Numbered from the stretch's first letter, positions 34,993 through 43,158 are shown. The stretch is 64,000 nucleotides of DNA from Nibribacter roseus (GCF_042662225.1 NZ_JBHSYQ010000016.1:186001-250000), one strand, 5' to 3'. The notes: generated from the letters alone by a model not told the origin. Program-made: numbers and translations.

Positions 34993-35000
34993 TATTTTTG
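34993..35000 (+). promoter_or_regulatory. -7 box upstream of pcm
   Basis: TATTTTTG matches TAnnTTTG and lies 58 bp before the pcm ATG. No clear TTTG -33 box at the right distance. Confidence 0.4.
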
Positions 35001-35058
35001 CGCGCGTTTCAGCGTATTGCCCCAAGGTATCGCAAATAGTTGCAGAGAATAATGATGT

Positions 35059-35709
35059 ATGTTAGAAGATAGTTACAGGCACAAAGGCATGCGTAAAAGC
35101 CTGGTGCGCGTTGTGCAGGAAAAAGGGATAAAAGATCAACGGGTACTCAAAGCCCTGGAGCAGGTGCCACGTCATTTCTTTTTTGAAAAAGCGTTTCTGG
35201 AACAAGCCTACCAAGACAAAGCCTTTCCTATAGGCGAAGGACAGACTATCTCACAGCCTTATACAGTTGCCTACCAAACAGAACTGCTGGAAGTACAACC
35301 ATCAGATAAAGTTTTGGAAATAGGCACAGGATCTGGGTACCAGTGCAGTGTGCTGCTACAGCTCACCCCCCAGGTGTACACCATTGAGTATAACGAAGTG
35401 CTGTACCATAAGGCGCTAAAGCAATTCAAAATCATGGGGCTACAGCCCCACACATACCTGGGCGACGGTTCTGAAGGGCTGCCGCAACATGCCCCCTACC
35501 ATAAAATCATTGTGACCGCTGGCGCACCTATTATCCCCAAAACGCTTCTAACTCAGTTAACCATAGGCGGAAAATTGGTAATACCGGTAGGAGATACCGG
35601 AGTGCAGAAAATGCTGCGTATTACCCGGGTAGACCAAGAAGAATTCACCAAAGAAGAGTACGATAACTTTAAGTTTGTTCCTCTTTTAGGAAAACAAGGC
35701 TGGAAATAG
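35059..35709 (+). CDS. pcm: Protein-L-isoaspartate O-methyltransferase
   Basis: Repairs isoaspartyl residues in aged proteins using AdoMet. The 216-residue product has the N-terminal helix segment LVRVVQEKGIKDQRVLKALEQVPRHFF, YQDKAFPIGEGQTISQPYTVAYQTELL (substrate-binding loop), AdoMet motif I VLEIGTGSGYQCSVLLQL at about residues 92-109, and the DGSEGLPQHAPYHKIIVTAGAPIIP motif. Length and order match the family. Confidence 0.96.
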   Translation: MLEDSYRHKGMRKSLVRVVQEKGIKDQRVLKALEQVPRHFFFEKAFLEQAYQDKAFPIGEGQTISQPYTVAYQTELLEVQPSDKVLEIGTGSGYQCSVLLQLTPQVYTIEYNEVLYHKALKQFKIMGLQPHTYLGDGSEGLPQHAPYHKIIVTAGAPIIPKTLLTQLTIGGKLVIPVGDTGVQKMLRITRVDQEEFTKEEYDNFKFVPLLGKQGWK

Positions 35710-35745
35710 AAAGCTACGGCTCTGTTCACAGTACTGTTTAATTAG

Positions 35746-35778
35746 TTTCTCCCCTTTGGGGAATGAGGTGTATCTTTG
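35746..35778 (+). promoter_or_regulatory. Promoter of the thioesterase gene
   Basis: TATCTTTG at 35771-35778 is a perfect TAnnTTTG box; TTTC at 35746-35749 lies 21 bp upstream in place of TTTG. The box is 22 bp before the ATG at 35801, so the leader is very short. Confidence 0.55.
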
Positions 35779-35800
35779 CACTTTAAACACACAACACCGC

Positions 35801-36316
35801 ATGCATAAGCAAAAGCTAGCTAAAGAATCTTATGTGCAGATGACCGAGCTCGTGCTGCCCAATGACACCAACACCCTACATAACTTAATGGGGGGTAAAA
35901 TGATGCATTGGATGGACATTGTCTCGGCCATTGCTGCCCAAAAGCACTCAAACCGTATAGTTGTTACAGCCTCGGTTGATAATGTTTCTTTTAAAAAGAG
36001 CATCAAGTTAGGTAACGTGGTTACCCTTGAGGCGAAAGTGACCAGGGCCTTCAGTACTTCCATGGAGGTACATATCAACGTGTGGGCAGAGGATATTCCT
36101 TCCGGGACAAAGGTGATGTCAAACGAGGCGTTTTTTACCTTCGTGGCTCTTGACCAAAACGGAAAACCCACAACAGTTCCTGAAGCCGTACCTGAAACGG
36201 AAGAGGAAGTAAGACTGTATGATGGTGCCTTACGTCGGCGGCAATTACGCCTGATTTTAGCCGGCAGAATGAAACCGCATGATGCCAACGAGCTGAAGTC
36301 TATCTTTAATCTGTAG
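35801..36316 (+). CDS. Acyl-CoA thioesterase (hotdog fold)
   Basis: A 171-residue hotdog-fold thioesterase of the YciA/BACH type: TELVLPNDTNTLHNLMGGKMMHWMDIVSAIAAQKHS with the catalytic-loop N-(T/G)LHNLMGG and Asp, then VVTASVDNVSFKKSIKLGNVVTLEAKVTR and EAFFTFVALDQNGKPTTVP. It hydrolyses acyl-CoA to free acid and CoA; chain-length preference cannot be read. The ATG at 35801 follows a good -7 box; an upstream frame from 35756 would start inside the promoter. Confidence 0.93.
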   Translation: MHKQKLAKESYVQMTELVLPNDTNTLHNLMGGKMMHWMDIVSAIAAQKHSNRIVVTASVDNVSFKKSIKLGNVVTLEAKVTRAFSTSMEVHINVWAEDIPSGTKVMSNEAFFTFVALDQNGKPTTVPEAVPETEEEVRLYDGALRRRQLRLILAGRMKPHDANELKSIFNL

Positions 36317-36320
36317 TTCT

Positions 36321-36356
36321 GTTTTTAACCTATTTTTGGGAAAACACCTCAAAAAC
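36321..36356. repeat. PE10: palindromic element abutting a start codon
   Basis: GTTTTTAACCTATTTTTG, GG, AAAACACCTCAAAAAC. It fills the gap between the thioesterase stop and the next ATG (36359), ending 2 bp before it. Confidence 0.82.
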
Positions 36357-36358
36357 AA

Positions 36359-36943
36359 ATGAGCCATACGCCAGCCGATCTTCCATTCTTGCAGCACCTT
36401 TACGCTCAAGACACCCTGTACCTGATTCCGGAAGAACAGCCTTTGGCAGATTCACCAGTACCTTCTACCGCCGCTGTGGTGGCTCCTGAACAGCAAGTGC
36501 AAGTATCACCTGTTGTGAAGGAAGAAATTGCGGCACCCGCCGTTGCAGATGTACCGGCTATTGAATGGTTGGGGGAAGCTTTGAAAGGCACCTACCTTTT
36601 ATTTGATGTACCTAAAAATGTTTTCCCTCAATTGCCTAATCACCCTTTCTTGCAGAAAGTACTGGCTGCCGTAGGTTTGGCATCTTTAGAGGTAAAATTC
36701 GGGAATCTATCGAACCAGCTGACGCACAACGTGAAGGTTATAGCACGGGAGCAGCAGGCACGGCATATTTTAGTTTTTGGTGAACATTTGCCTATTGAAA
36801 ACTTGCTTAAGCTGGAACCTTACCGAATGTACAAATTAGATGAAACTCGGTTTGTTCGGATTGATTCCCTTTCTGATATTGAGCAAAGCAATGAGTTGAA
36901 GAAGAAATTGTGGGATGTTTTACAGAAAATATTTCTTCAGTAG
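36359..36943 (+). CDS. Uncharacterised protein, possible divergent DNA polymerase III psi (HolD-like) subunit
   Basis: No sure family. The 194-residue protein has an N-terminal peptide (MSHTPADLPFLQHLYAQDTLYLI), an Ala/Pro/Val-rich linker (~26-65), and a folded C-terminal part: YLLFDVPKNVFPQLPNHPFLQKVLAAVGL, VKVIAREQQARHILVFGEHLP, and a last helix LSDIEQSNELKKKLWDVLQKIFLQ. E. coli HolD has the same plan: a short N-terminal chi-binding peptide, a domain with LL-VL-AL-L, and a terminal -L--N---K--LW--I helix. I infer a psi-like role from this pattern only. It is preceded by PE10 and probably cotranscribed with the thioesterase gene. Confidence 0.45.
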   Translation: MSHTPADLPFLQHLYAQDTLYLIPEEQPLADSPVPSTAAVVAPEQQVQVSPVVKEEIAAPAVADVPAIEWLGEALKGTYLLFDVPKNVFPQLPNHPFLQKVLAAVGLASLEVKFGNLSNQLTHNVKVIAREQQARHILVFGEHLPIENLLKLEPYRMYKLDETRFVRIDSLSDIEQSNELKKKLWDVLQKIFLQ

Positions 36944-36985
36944 GCATTCGATAGATAGGCTCATTCCCAAATCTATTTATGATAC

Positions 36986-37023
36986 AAAAAGAAAGGCTGC
37001 CCATATGGGCAGCCTTTCTTTTT
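36986..37023. terminator. Perfectly palindromic bidirectional terminator
   Basis: A 38-bp perfect palindrome, AAAAAGAAAGGCTGCCCAT and its exact complement, with A/T runs at both ends. It separates the psi-like gene and the convergent TlpA-family gene and can terminate both. Confidence 0.92.
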
Positions 37024-37039
37024 GAAGAGTGTACAGTAT

Positions 37040-38164
37040 CTATTTCAGCAGTGACGCTAATTTCTCTTCCAGTGCGGCACCTCTTAAGTTTTTGGCAATG
37101 ATTTTACCTTCTTTGTCTAATAAAACCGTTTGAGGAATAGCGGTTACGCCATACAATGAGGCAGCGCTGCTCTCCCACCCTTTCAGGTCAGACACATGCG
37201 GCCAGGTTAATTTATCTGCTTCAATAGCTTTTAACCACTTGGCTCTGTCTTGGTCTAAACTCACTCCAAAAATCTCAAATCCCTTGTCTTTGTACTGGTT
37301 GTACATACGCACAACGTTCGGGTTTTCCTGACGGCATGGTCCACACCAGCTGGCCCAGAAGTCAATCAGCACATATTTACCGCGCAGCGAAGAAAGGGCA
37401 ATTTCATTTCCGCTGGGAGAAGCTAGCTTTATGTCTGGAGCCACACTACCCACGGCAGTAGAACGCATTTTTGACAACTTCGCCTCCAGCGATTTGGTGT
37501 ATTTTGAATCTGGCAGGTTGCTCTTAAATGCTTCGGCCATGCTGTCTACAAAAGCAAACTCTTCGTCTAAGTTCAGAATATTACCCGCCGAGTACACGGC
37601 CACCACAGAATTAGGATTTGCTCTAATGAAGGTCTTCATCTGTTGCTGGCTGCTCTTCTGCATGCTCATGAACTCTTCCTGCAGGCGTCTCATCTCAGCC
37701 TCATTGCCAGCCTCGGCAGCTACCTGAAACTGAGTGTTCAGGCTGGTTGCCTTGTCTTGCATGCCTTTCATGATAGTGTTCAATTGCTGAATTAGCTCAG
37801 AGTCTCTTGACCCTTTAATGGTGTAGCTTTCCGCAACACGGCCAGAATCGGCAGTAATTTCAATGCTGCTGTTATCTACCACTATCATGATGCCTTCTTG
37901 ATTGTCGAACGCCAATTTATAGATAGCCGGTTCCTCCACTCGCCCCTCCATGACAAAGGTTCCGTCCTGGTTGATGGTGGCCGTATCTTTCGGAACGAAT
38001 GACTGTTCACCTAGCTCGTCCAGGTACACCTGACCTGTGGTCATGTTGTTGATTTTACCGGAGATGCGGTAACTTTTATCGGTATCGGCGGTGGTTACGC
38101 CTTTCTTTTGGCAGGCCCCAAACACTGTCAGTGTCACAGCGGCCATCAAGATTTGCTTTTTCAT
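37040..38164 (-). CDS. TlpA-family thiol-disulfide lipoprotein with DUF4369 domain
   Basis: A 374-residue periplasmic lipoprotein: signal MKKQILMAAVTLTVFGAC with lipobox Cys at 18, a DUF4369 beta domain (about 30-125; YRISGKINNMTTGQVYLDELG), a helical linker (130-230), and a C-terminal AhpC/TSA-Redoxin thioredoxin domain: VGSVAPDIKLASPSGNEIALSSLRGKYVLIDFWASWCGPCRQENP with the CGPC active site near residue 275, and YGVTAIPQTVLLDKEGKI with the cis-Pro. It probably reduces or reoxidises periplasmic disulfides. It lies 18 bp after gatB on the same strand. Confidence 0.94.
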   Translation of the reverse strand: MKKQILMAAVTLTVFGACQKKGVTTADTDKSYRISGKINNMTTGQVYLDELGEQSFVPKDTATINQDGTFVMEGRVEEPAIYKLAFDNQEGIMIVVDNSSIEITADSGRVAESYTIKGSRDSELIQQLNTIMKGMQDKATSLNTQFQVAAEAGNEAEMRRLQEEFMSMQKSSQQQMKTFIRANPNSVVAVYSAGNILNLDEEFAFVDSMAEAFKSNLPDSKYTKSLEAKLSKMRSTAVGSVAPDIKLASPSGNEIALSSLRGKYVLIDFWASWCGPCRQENPNVVRMYNQYKDKGFEIFGVSLDQDRAKWLKAIEADKLTWPHVSDLKGWESSAASLYGVTAIPQTVLLDKEGKIIAKNLRGAALEEKLASLLK

Positions 38165-38182
38165 GTTTTTCTATAGATGAGC

Positions 38183-39640
38183 CTATTTATCTAAGCTCTC
38201 TTTCAATAGTTTATTTGCCAACTTAGGATCGGCTTTCCCCTTGGTTTTCTTCATTAGATCCCCCATGAACATACCCACTAAAGAAACTTTGCCTCCTTTA
38301 TATTCTGCTACTTTCTGAGGGTTAGCCGCCAGTATTTCATCAATCATCTGCTGCAAGGCTCCTTCATCTGATTCCTGCACCAGATTCTGCTCTGTGGCAA
38401 CCTGCTGGGCAGTTTTGCCTGGGTTCTCTAGTAAATACGGGAAGATTTGCTTGGCGGCTACGGTATGGCTCACTTTGTTGCTGCCTACCAGCTCAATCAG
38501 CTCCGCAATTTGCTTTGCCTGAAGCGGGAAAGCTCCTATTGACAGCGTTAGCTCGTTCAGGTAAGACTTTACCGGACCGCTCATCCAGTTAGCAGCTGCT
38601 TTGTAGTTCTTGGTCTGCTGGCACAGCGCATCAAAATACAAGGCTATGCCTTTCTCGTCGGTCAGCACTCCGGCGTCATAATCAGACAAGCCATACTCTT
38701 GGGTGAAACGCTTGTACAGCTCCTGCGGCAAAGCGGGCATTTCTGACCGCACCTTCTCCAACCATTCCTCAGAAATTACCAGAGGTGGCAGGTCGGGCTC
38801 AGGGAAATAGCGGTAGTCGTTCAGGGTTTCTTTGGAGCGCATGCCGGTGGTGGTGCCGGTGTTGGCGTCAAAGTTTCTGGTTTCGGAGTATACCGTTCCG
38901 CCTTCTTCTAATATAGCAATCTGCCGGTCTATCTCGTGTTCTATGGCTCGCTGCACGTTCCGGAAGGAGTTCATGTTCTTCACCTCCACCTTAGTGCCCC
39001 ACTTGTCAGCGTCTTTGCGCATGACAGAGATGTTGGCATCGCAACGGAGTGAGCCTTCTTCCATGTTACCGTCACAGATCTCCAGGTACATGACCAGCTG
39101 CTTGATTTCCTGCAGGTAAGCATAGGCCTCTTCTGAATCACGGATGTCTGGCTCTGACACAATTTCAATCAATGGCGTACCGGCACGGTTAAAGTCTACC
39201 AAGGTCTCCGTTTCGCCAGCTAAGTGCATAGACTTTCCGGCATCTTCCTCCATATGAATGCGGGTAATGCCAATGCGTTTCTCCCTGCCCTCTTTTGTTT
39301 TGATCAGGACGTGCCCTTTGGTACAGATTGGCGTTTTGTCCTGGGTAATCTGGTAGCCCTTCGGAAGATCTGGGTAAAAGTAGTTCTTGCGGGCGTACAG
39401 GTTGTGGCGCGTAATATCAGAGTTCGTAGCCAAACCCATTTTAAGGGCCATCTCCACCACTTTTTTGTTGATGCGCGGCAAAGTGCCCGGATGCCCCAAG
39501 GTAATAACGCTGAGGTTAGTATTGGGCAGCATACCGTACTCAGTAGAGTCAGCGGAATAAGCTTTACTCTCGGTCAGCAACTGTGCGTGTACTTCCAGAC
39601 CAATAATAGCCTGGTATTGGGAACGGATGTCTTCGTTCAT
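38183..39640 (-). CDS. gatB: Aspartyl/glutamyl-tRNA(Asn/Gln) amidotransferase subunit B
   Basis: tRNA-binding kinase/amidotransferase subunit of GatCAB, which converts Glu-tRNA(Gln) and Asp-tRNA(Asn) to the amidated forms. The 485-residue product has YQAIIGLEVHAQLLTESKAYS, the GHPGTLPRINKKVVEMALKMGLA motif, FYPDLPKGYQITQDKTPI, the LVDFNRAGTPLIEIVSEPDI segment, SLRCDANISV, and the C-terminal GatB/YqeY domain (MIDEILAANPQKVAEYKGGKVSLVGMFMGDLMKKTKGKADPKL). GatA and GatC are not in the window. Confidence 0.97.
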   Translation of the reverse strand: MNEDIRSQYQAIIGLEVHAQLLTESKAYSADSTEYGMLPNTNLSVITLGHPGTLPRINKKVVEMALKMGLATNSDITRHNLYARKNYFYPDLPKGYQITQDKTPICTKGHVLIKTKEGREKRIGITRIHMEEDAGKSMHLAGETETLVDFNRAGTPLIEIVSEPDIRDSEEAYAYLQEIKQLVMYLEICDGNMEEGSLRCDANISVMRKDADKWGTKVEVKNMNSFRNVQRAIEHEIDRQIAILEEGGTVYSETRNFDANTGTTTGMRSKETLNDYRYFPEPDLPPLVISEEWLEKVRSEMPALPQELYKRFTQEYGLSDYDAGVLTDEKGIALYFDALCQQTKNYKAAANWMSGPVKSYLNELTLSIGAFPLQAKQIAELIELVGSNKVSHTVAAKQIFPYLLENPGKTAQQVATEQNLVQESDEGALQQMIDEILAANPQKVAEYKGGKVSLVGMFMGDLMKKTKGKADPKLANKLLKESLDK

Positions 39641-39650
39641 GTTTGTATTT

Positions 39651-39684
39651 GTCGTATCAAGTATCGCGTAGCAAGTATCAAGAC
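39651..39684. repeat. Heptamer array I: single arm of 7-bp repeats
   Basis: Reads GTATCAA, GTATCGC, GTAGCAA, GTATCAA, GAC with an exact 7-bp period, 11 bp in front of the gatB start. I found no matching inverted arm in the gatB-alaS gap. Confidence 0.75.
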
Positions 39685-39700
39685 TTTTCTACACGGTTCT

Positions 39701-39736
39701 GTTTTGGGTCTACTTTCTGAAAAACAGCCGAAAATC
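39701..39736. repeat. PE11: intergenic palindromic element
   Basis: GTTTTGGGTCTACTTTC, TG, AAAAACAGCCGAAAATCG; a degenerate copy in the gatB-alaS gap. Confidence 0.7.
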
Positions 39737-39788
39737 GGCTTTTTTTTACAGACTCCTTACTAAAAAGATTTTTTGCGAATTTATCTTT

Positions 39789-39840
39789 CTGTGGCGCGTA
39801 AGTAACTTACAAATTATCATAAGTTACTTAAGCGCCACAG
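39789..39840. repeat. Separate 21-bp inverted repeat between gatB and alaS
   Basis: Left arm CTGTGGCGCGTAAGTAACTTA (39789-39809, shown in two parts: CTGTGGCGCG, TAAGTAACTTA) and right arm at 39820-39840 pair with one mismatch around a 10-base A/T loop. Its sequence is unrelated to the PE family. Confidence 0.88.
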
Positions 39841-39865
39841 TTAAACTTAATTGACTAAGATATTT

Positions 39866-39905
39866 CTGTTTTCAGGCTGCTTTTCAGAAAACAGCCTGAA
39901 AACGG
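39866..39905. repeat. PE12: intergenic palindromic element
   Basis: CTGTTTTCAGGCTGCTTTT, CAG, AAAACAGCCTGAAAACGG; strong symmetry. It lies 6 bp past the alaS stop codon. Confidence 0.88.
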
Positions 39906-39911
39906 AGGTAA

Positions 39912-42536
39912 TTATTGAATTAGTGCCTCAGCTTTAGCCAAGGCCGCCTCTAATCCTGAAACTTCTTTACCACCGGCTGTGGCGTAGAATGGTTGTCCGC
40001 CGCCGCCGCCTTTTATTTCCTTGGCCAATTCTTTCACCATTTGCACGGCGTTCAGGCCCTTTCCTGAAACTACTTCGTCTGAGAGCATAACGGCTAGTTG
40101 TGGTTTTCCGTCTACATCGGCGGCTAAAACCAGCACCAGGTTGTCTACCACGCTGCGCAGGTCAAAAGCAAGCTTTTTAAGGTAATCAGCGTTGCTCACT
40201 TCTACTTTGGCAGACAAAAAGTTAACACCATTCACTTCACGTACTTGTGACGCCAGCTTCTCTTTTTGGGCTGTTACCTGCTTTAATTCAAATGCCTCTA
40301 ACTGCTTACGGAGAGCAGTGTTCTCGTCCTGCAGTTTTTCTATGGCTTTGCCGAATTCCTTCTGCACGCCCAGCACCTGCTTCACCTCCTCAAATTGAGA
40401 AATCTGCTGGTCTACAAAATCTTCGGCTACATCTGCAGTCACGGCTTCAATACGTCTAACGCCCGCGGCCACGGAGCTTTCGCTGACAATTTTGAAGAAG
40501 CCTATGTTACCTGTGTTTTGCACGTGAATACCGCCGCAAAGCTCAATGCTGTATTCTTTGCCGAACGTAATGACCCGCACAAAATCACCGTATTTCTCAC
40601 CAAACAACGCTGTTGCTCCCATTTGCCTGGCCTGCTCAATGGGCACGTTGCGCTGCTCGTCTTTTTCAATAGACTCCCGTATGCGCTCATTCACGATCCG
40701 TTCCACCTCACGCAGTTGCTCCTCAGTCACTTTGGTGAAGTGCGAGAAGTCAAAACGCAGTAGCTTATCGCTTACCAAGGAGCCTTTCTGGTTCACGTGG
40801 TCACCAAGAACCTGCTTAAGAGCAGCGTGAAGCAAGTGCGTAGCCGAGTGGTTCTTCTTAATAAGGGCGCGGCGTTTGCTGTCAACTTTGGCGGTAACCG
40901 GAGCATCTAAATCTTTAGGCAATTCATTGGTGATGTGCAGAATCAGGTCGTTCTCCTTTTTCGTGTCAAGCACTTTCACTTTGCCACTAGCTGATTCCAG
41001 AAGACCGGTGTCACCTACCTGTCCGCCGCTTTCGGCGTAGAAAGGCGTGCGGTCCAGCACCACGTGGAATTCTTTTTTGTTTTTGGCGGTCACCTGACGG
41101 TAACGAACAATACGGGCCTCAGTGGTTTCAGCATCATAGCAGATGTTCTCCGTTTCCACATCAGGCTGCAGAATCACCCAGTCCCCTTGCTCAGTGGCGG
41201 CGGCGTTACGTGACCGGTTTTTCTGCTGCTCCATTTCTGACGTAAAGCCAGCCTCGTCAATGGTAAACCCGTTTTCTTTGGCAATGAGCGCCGTTAAATC
41301 CAGCGGAAATCCGAAGGTGTCGTACAGTTCAAAAGCGGTTTTACCATCAATGGTGTTGCCGTTCGTTTTAAAGGTATCGTTCAGAGACTCCAAACGCTTC
41401 AAACCGTTCTCAAGAGTACGAAGGAAAGCATTCTCTTCTTCCTCAATCACCCGCTGCACAAAAGCCTGCTGCGCTTTCAATTCTGGGAACACATTCGCCA
41501 GTTGGTCAGCCAATACCGGAACAATGGTATTCAAGAACGGCTTCTTGAAGTTCAGATAAGTGAAAGCATAACGAACGGCACGGCGCAGAATCCTGCGGAT
41601 CACATAGCCCGCTTTGTTGTTGCTCGGCAACTGGCCATCGGCAATGGTAAAGGCAATGGCACGGATATGGTCGGCGATTACTCTGATGGCAATGTCTATT
41701 TTTTCATCGTCGCCATACGTCACACCGGCCTCCCCAGCAATGAATTGAATCATAGGCTGGAAAACATCGGTGTCATAGTTCGATTGCTTGCCCTGAATGG
41801 CCATGCACAAACGCTCGAAGCCCATGCCCGTATCTACGTGTTGTGCAGGTAGTTTTACCAGAGAGCCATTGGCCAAACGGTTAAACTCCATGAATACGTT
41901 GTTCCAAATCTCCACCACCTGCGGATGATCGTTGTTCACCAAATCCTTGCCAGGTATTTTGGCTATTTCCTCGTCTGAGCGTAAATCCACGTGTATCTCG
42001 GAACACGGGCCGCACGGGCCTGTATCGCCCATTTCCCAGAAGTTGTCTTTCTTTGAGCCGTAGAGAATCCGCTCTTCACCGCCCAATATTCTTTTCCAGA
42101 TATCGAATGCCTCTTGGTCAACGGGCAGATTTTCTTTTTCATCTCCCCCAAACACGCTCACGTACATGCGTTCTTTGGGCAGCTTGTACACCTCAGTCAA
42201 TAACTCCCAGGCCCAAGGCAGAGCTTCCTGCTTGAAATAATCGCCGAAGCTCCAGTTGCCCAGCATCTCGAACATGGTGTGGTGATAGGTGTCGTAGCCT
42301 ACTTCCTCCAGGTCGTTGTGCTTGCCAGATACGCGCAGACACTTCTGGGTATCAGCCACTCTTGGTGAAGGCGCAGGTTTGTTGCCCAGAAAATAATCTT
42401 TGAATGGCGCCATGCCCGAGTTAATGAACATGAGCGTTGGGTCGTCTTTCACCACAATGGGAGCCGACGGTACAATCTGGTGGCCTTTAGAGGCGAAGAA
42501 ATCTAGGAACTGCTGGCGTATTTCGGCAGAGGTCAT
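39912..42536 (-). CDS. alaS: Alanine-tRNA ligase
   Basis: Charges tRNA(Ala) and edits mischarged Ser/Gly. The 874-residue product has the class II catalytic core MTSAEIRQQFLDFFASKGHQIVPSAPIVVKDDPTLMFINSGMAPFKDYFLG (motif 1), TYHHTMFEMLGNWSFGDYFK (motif 2), then the editing domain with HSATHLLHAALKQVLGDHVNQKGSLV (HxxxH) and the CGGIHVQNTG cysteine, a coiled coil, and the DHHA1-type C-terminal domain with GGGGGQPFYATAGG. I set the start at the ATG 42536 (MTSAEIRQQF). A longer open frame to 42755 only translates PE13 and heptamer array C. Confidence 0.98.
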   Translation of the reverse strand: MTSAEIRQQFLDFFASKGHQIVPSAPIVVKDDPTLMFINSGMAPFKDYFLGNKPAPSPRVADTQKCLRVSGKHNDLEEVGYDTYHHTMFEMLGNWSFGDYFKQEALPWAWELLTEVYKLPKERMYVSVFGGDEKENLPVDQEAFDIWKRILGGEERILYGSKKDNFWEMGDTGPCGPCSEIHVDLRSDEEIAKIPGKDLVNNDHPQVVEIWNNVFMEFNRLANGSLVKLPAQHVDTGMGFERLCMAIQGKQSNYDTDVFQPMIQFIAGEAGVTYGDDEKIDIAIRVIADHIRAIAFTIADGQLPSNNKAGYVIRRILRRAVRYAFTYLNFKKPFLNTIVPVLADQLANVFPELKAQQAFVQRVIEEEENAFLRTLENGLKRLESLNDTFKTNGNTIDGKTAFELYDTFGFPLDLTALIAKENGFTIDEAGFTSEMEQQKNRSRNAAATEQGDWVILQPDVETENICYDAETTEARIVRYRQVTAKNKKEFHVVLDRTPFYAESGGQVGDTGLLESASGKVKVLDTKKENDLILHITNELPKDLDAPVTAKVDSKRRALIKKNHSATHLLHAALKQVLGDHVNQKGSLVSDKLLRFDFSHFTKVTEEQLREVERIVNERIRESIEKDEQRNVPIEQARQMGATALFGEKYGDFVRVITFGKEYSIELCGGIHVQNTGNIGFFKIVSESSVAAGVRRIEAVTADVAEDFVDQQISQFEEVKQVLGVQKEFGKAIEKLQDENTALRKQLEAFELKQVTAQKEKLASQVREVNGVNFLSAKVEVSNADYLKKLAFDLRSVVDNLVLVLAADVDGKPQLAVMLSDEVVSGKGLNAVQMVKELAKEIKGGGGGQPFYATAGGKEVSGLEAALAKAEALIQ

Positions 42537-42633
42537 GTATCTAAATAATTGCTTTGGTATAAGTGGCGCAAGGTATTGTAAATGCGAAAGAAAAAGCGAA
42601 TTTTTGCCCCTCCATTGCTCCTTGCCGCATTTG

Positions 42634-42641
42634 CAAAAGTA
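42634..42641 (-). promoter_or_regulatory. -7 box upstream of alaS
   Basis: On the minus strand TACTTTTG (42641-42634) matches TAnnTTTG, about 98 bp before the alaS ATG. No well-spaced TTTG -33 box. Confidence 0.4.
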
Positions 42642-42675
42642 AGCTTTTTTAGCAAATAGCAGGTGCTTGTATGGC

Positions 42676-42711
42676 GTTTTCAGCCTGTTTTTCAGAAAAT
42701 AAGCCAAAAAC
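42676..42711. repeat. PE13: intergenic palindromic element
   Basis: GTTTTCAGCCTGTTTTTC, AG, AAAATAAGCCAAAAAC in the divergent alaS/MerR gap, directly beside heptamer array C. Confidence 0.85.
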
Positions 42712-42715
42712 AAGA

Positions 42716-42798
42716 GAGTCCTGAGTTCTGAGTCTTGAGTCCTGAGTCGGCACAAGAATTTACCAGACTCAGAACTCAGAACTAAAGACTCAGAACTT
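42716..42798. repeat. Heptamer array C: inverted pair of 7-bp tandem repeats
   Basis: Left arm (42716-42748) reads GTCCTGA, GTTCTGA, GTCTTGA, GTCCTGA, GTC. Right arm (42766-42798) reads GACTCAG, AACTCAG, AACTAAA, GACTCAG, AACT, the reverse complement word. A 17-bp spacer separates them. It ends 9 bp before the MerR gene's GTG. Confidence 0.9.
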
Positions 42799-42806
42799 CA
42801 AGAAAA

Positions 42807-43145
42807 GTGCCTTACAAAGAACGAGACATAGAAAAACAATACTACAGCATTGGCGAAGTAGCCGCCATGTTTGAGGTAGCTCCTTCCCTGATTAGGTTCT
42901 GGGAAACGGAGTTTGATATTCTGAAGCCCAAGAAAAACAAGAAAGGCAACCGCCTGTTCTCTCCAAAAGATATTGAGAACCTGCGCTTTGTGTACCACCT
43001 GGTGAAGGAGCGTGGTTATACCATACAAGGTGCCCGCGAAATGCTCAAGACACGCGGTGTGCAGGTAAAAGAGAAGTTTGAGATGATCCAGAGCCTGGAG
43101 AAGGTCAAAGAATTCTTGATCAGCATTAAATCACAACTGCCTTAG
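42807..43145 (+). CDS. MerR family transcriptional regulator
   Basis: A 112-residue protein starting at GTG (42807) with an N-terminal MerR winged helix: KQYYSIGEVAAMFEVAPSLIRFWETEFDILKPKKNKKGNRLFSPKDIENLRFVYHLVKERGYTIQGAREML. The C-terminal ~40 residues form a short helical dimerisation stretch and no effector domain follows. Small MerR proteins of this kind next to dprA or alaS are common in Bacteroidota; targets are unknown. Confidence 0.93.
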   Translation: MPYKERDIEKQYYSIGEVAAMFEVAPSLIRFWETEFDILKPKKNKKGNRLFSPKDIENLRFVYHLVKERGYTIQGAREMLKTRGVQVKEKFEMIQSLEKVKEFLISIKSQLP

Positions 43146-43158
43146 GCCCTGGCGGGCT

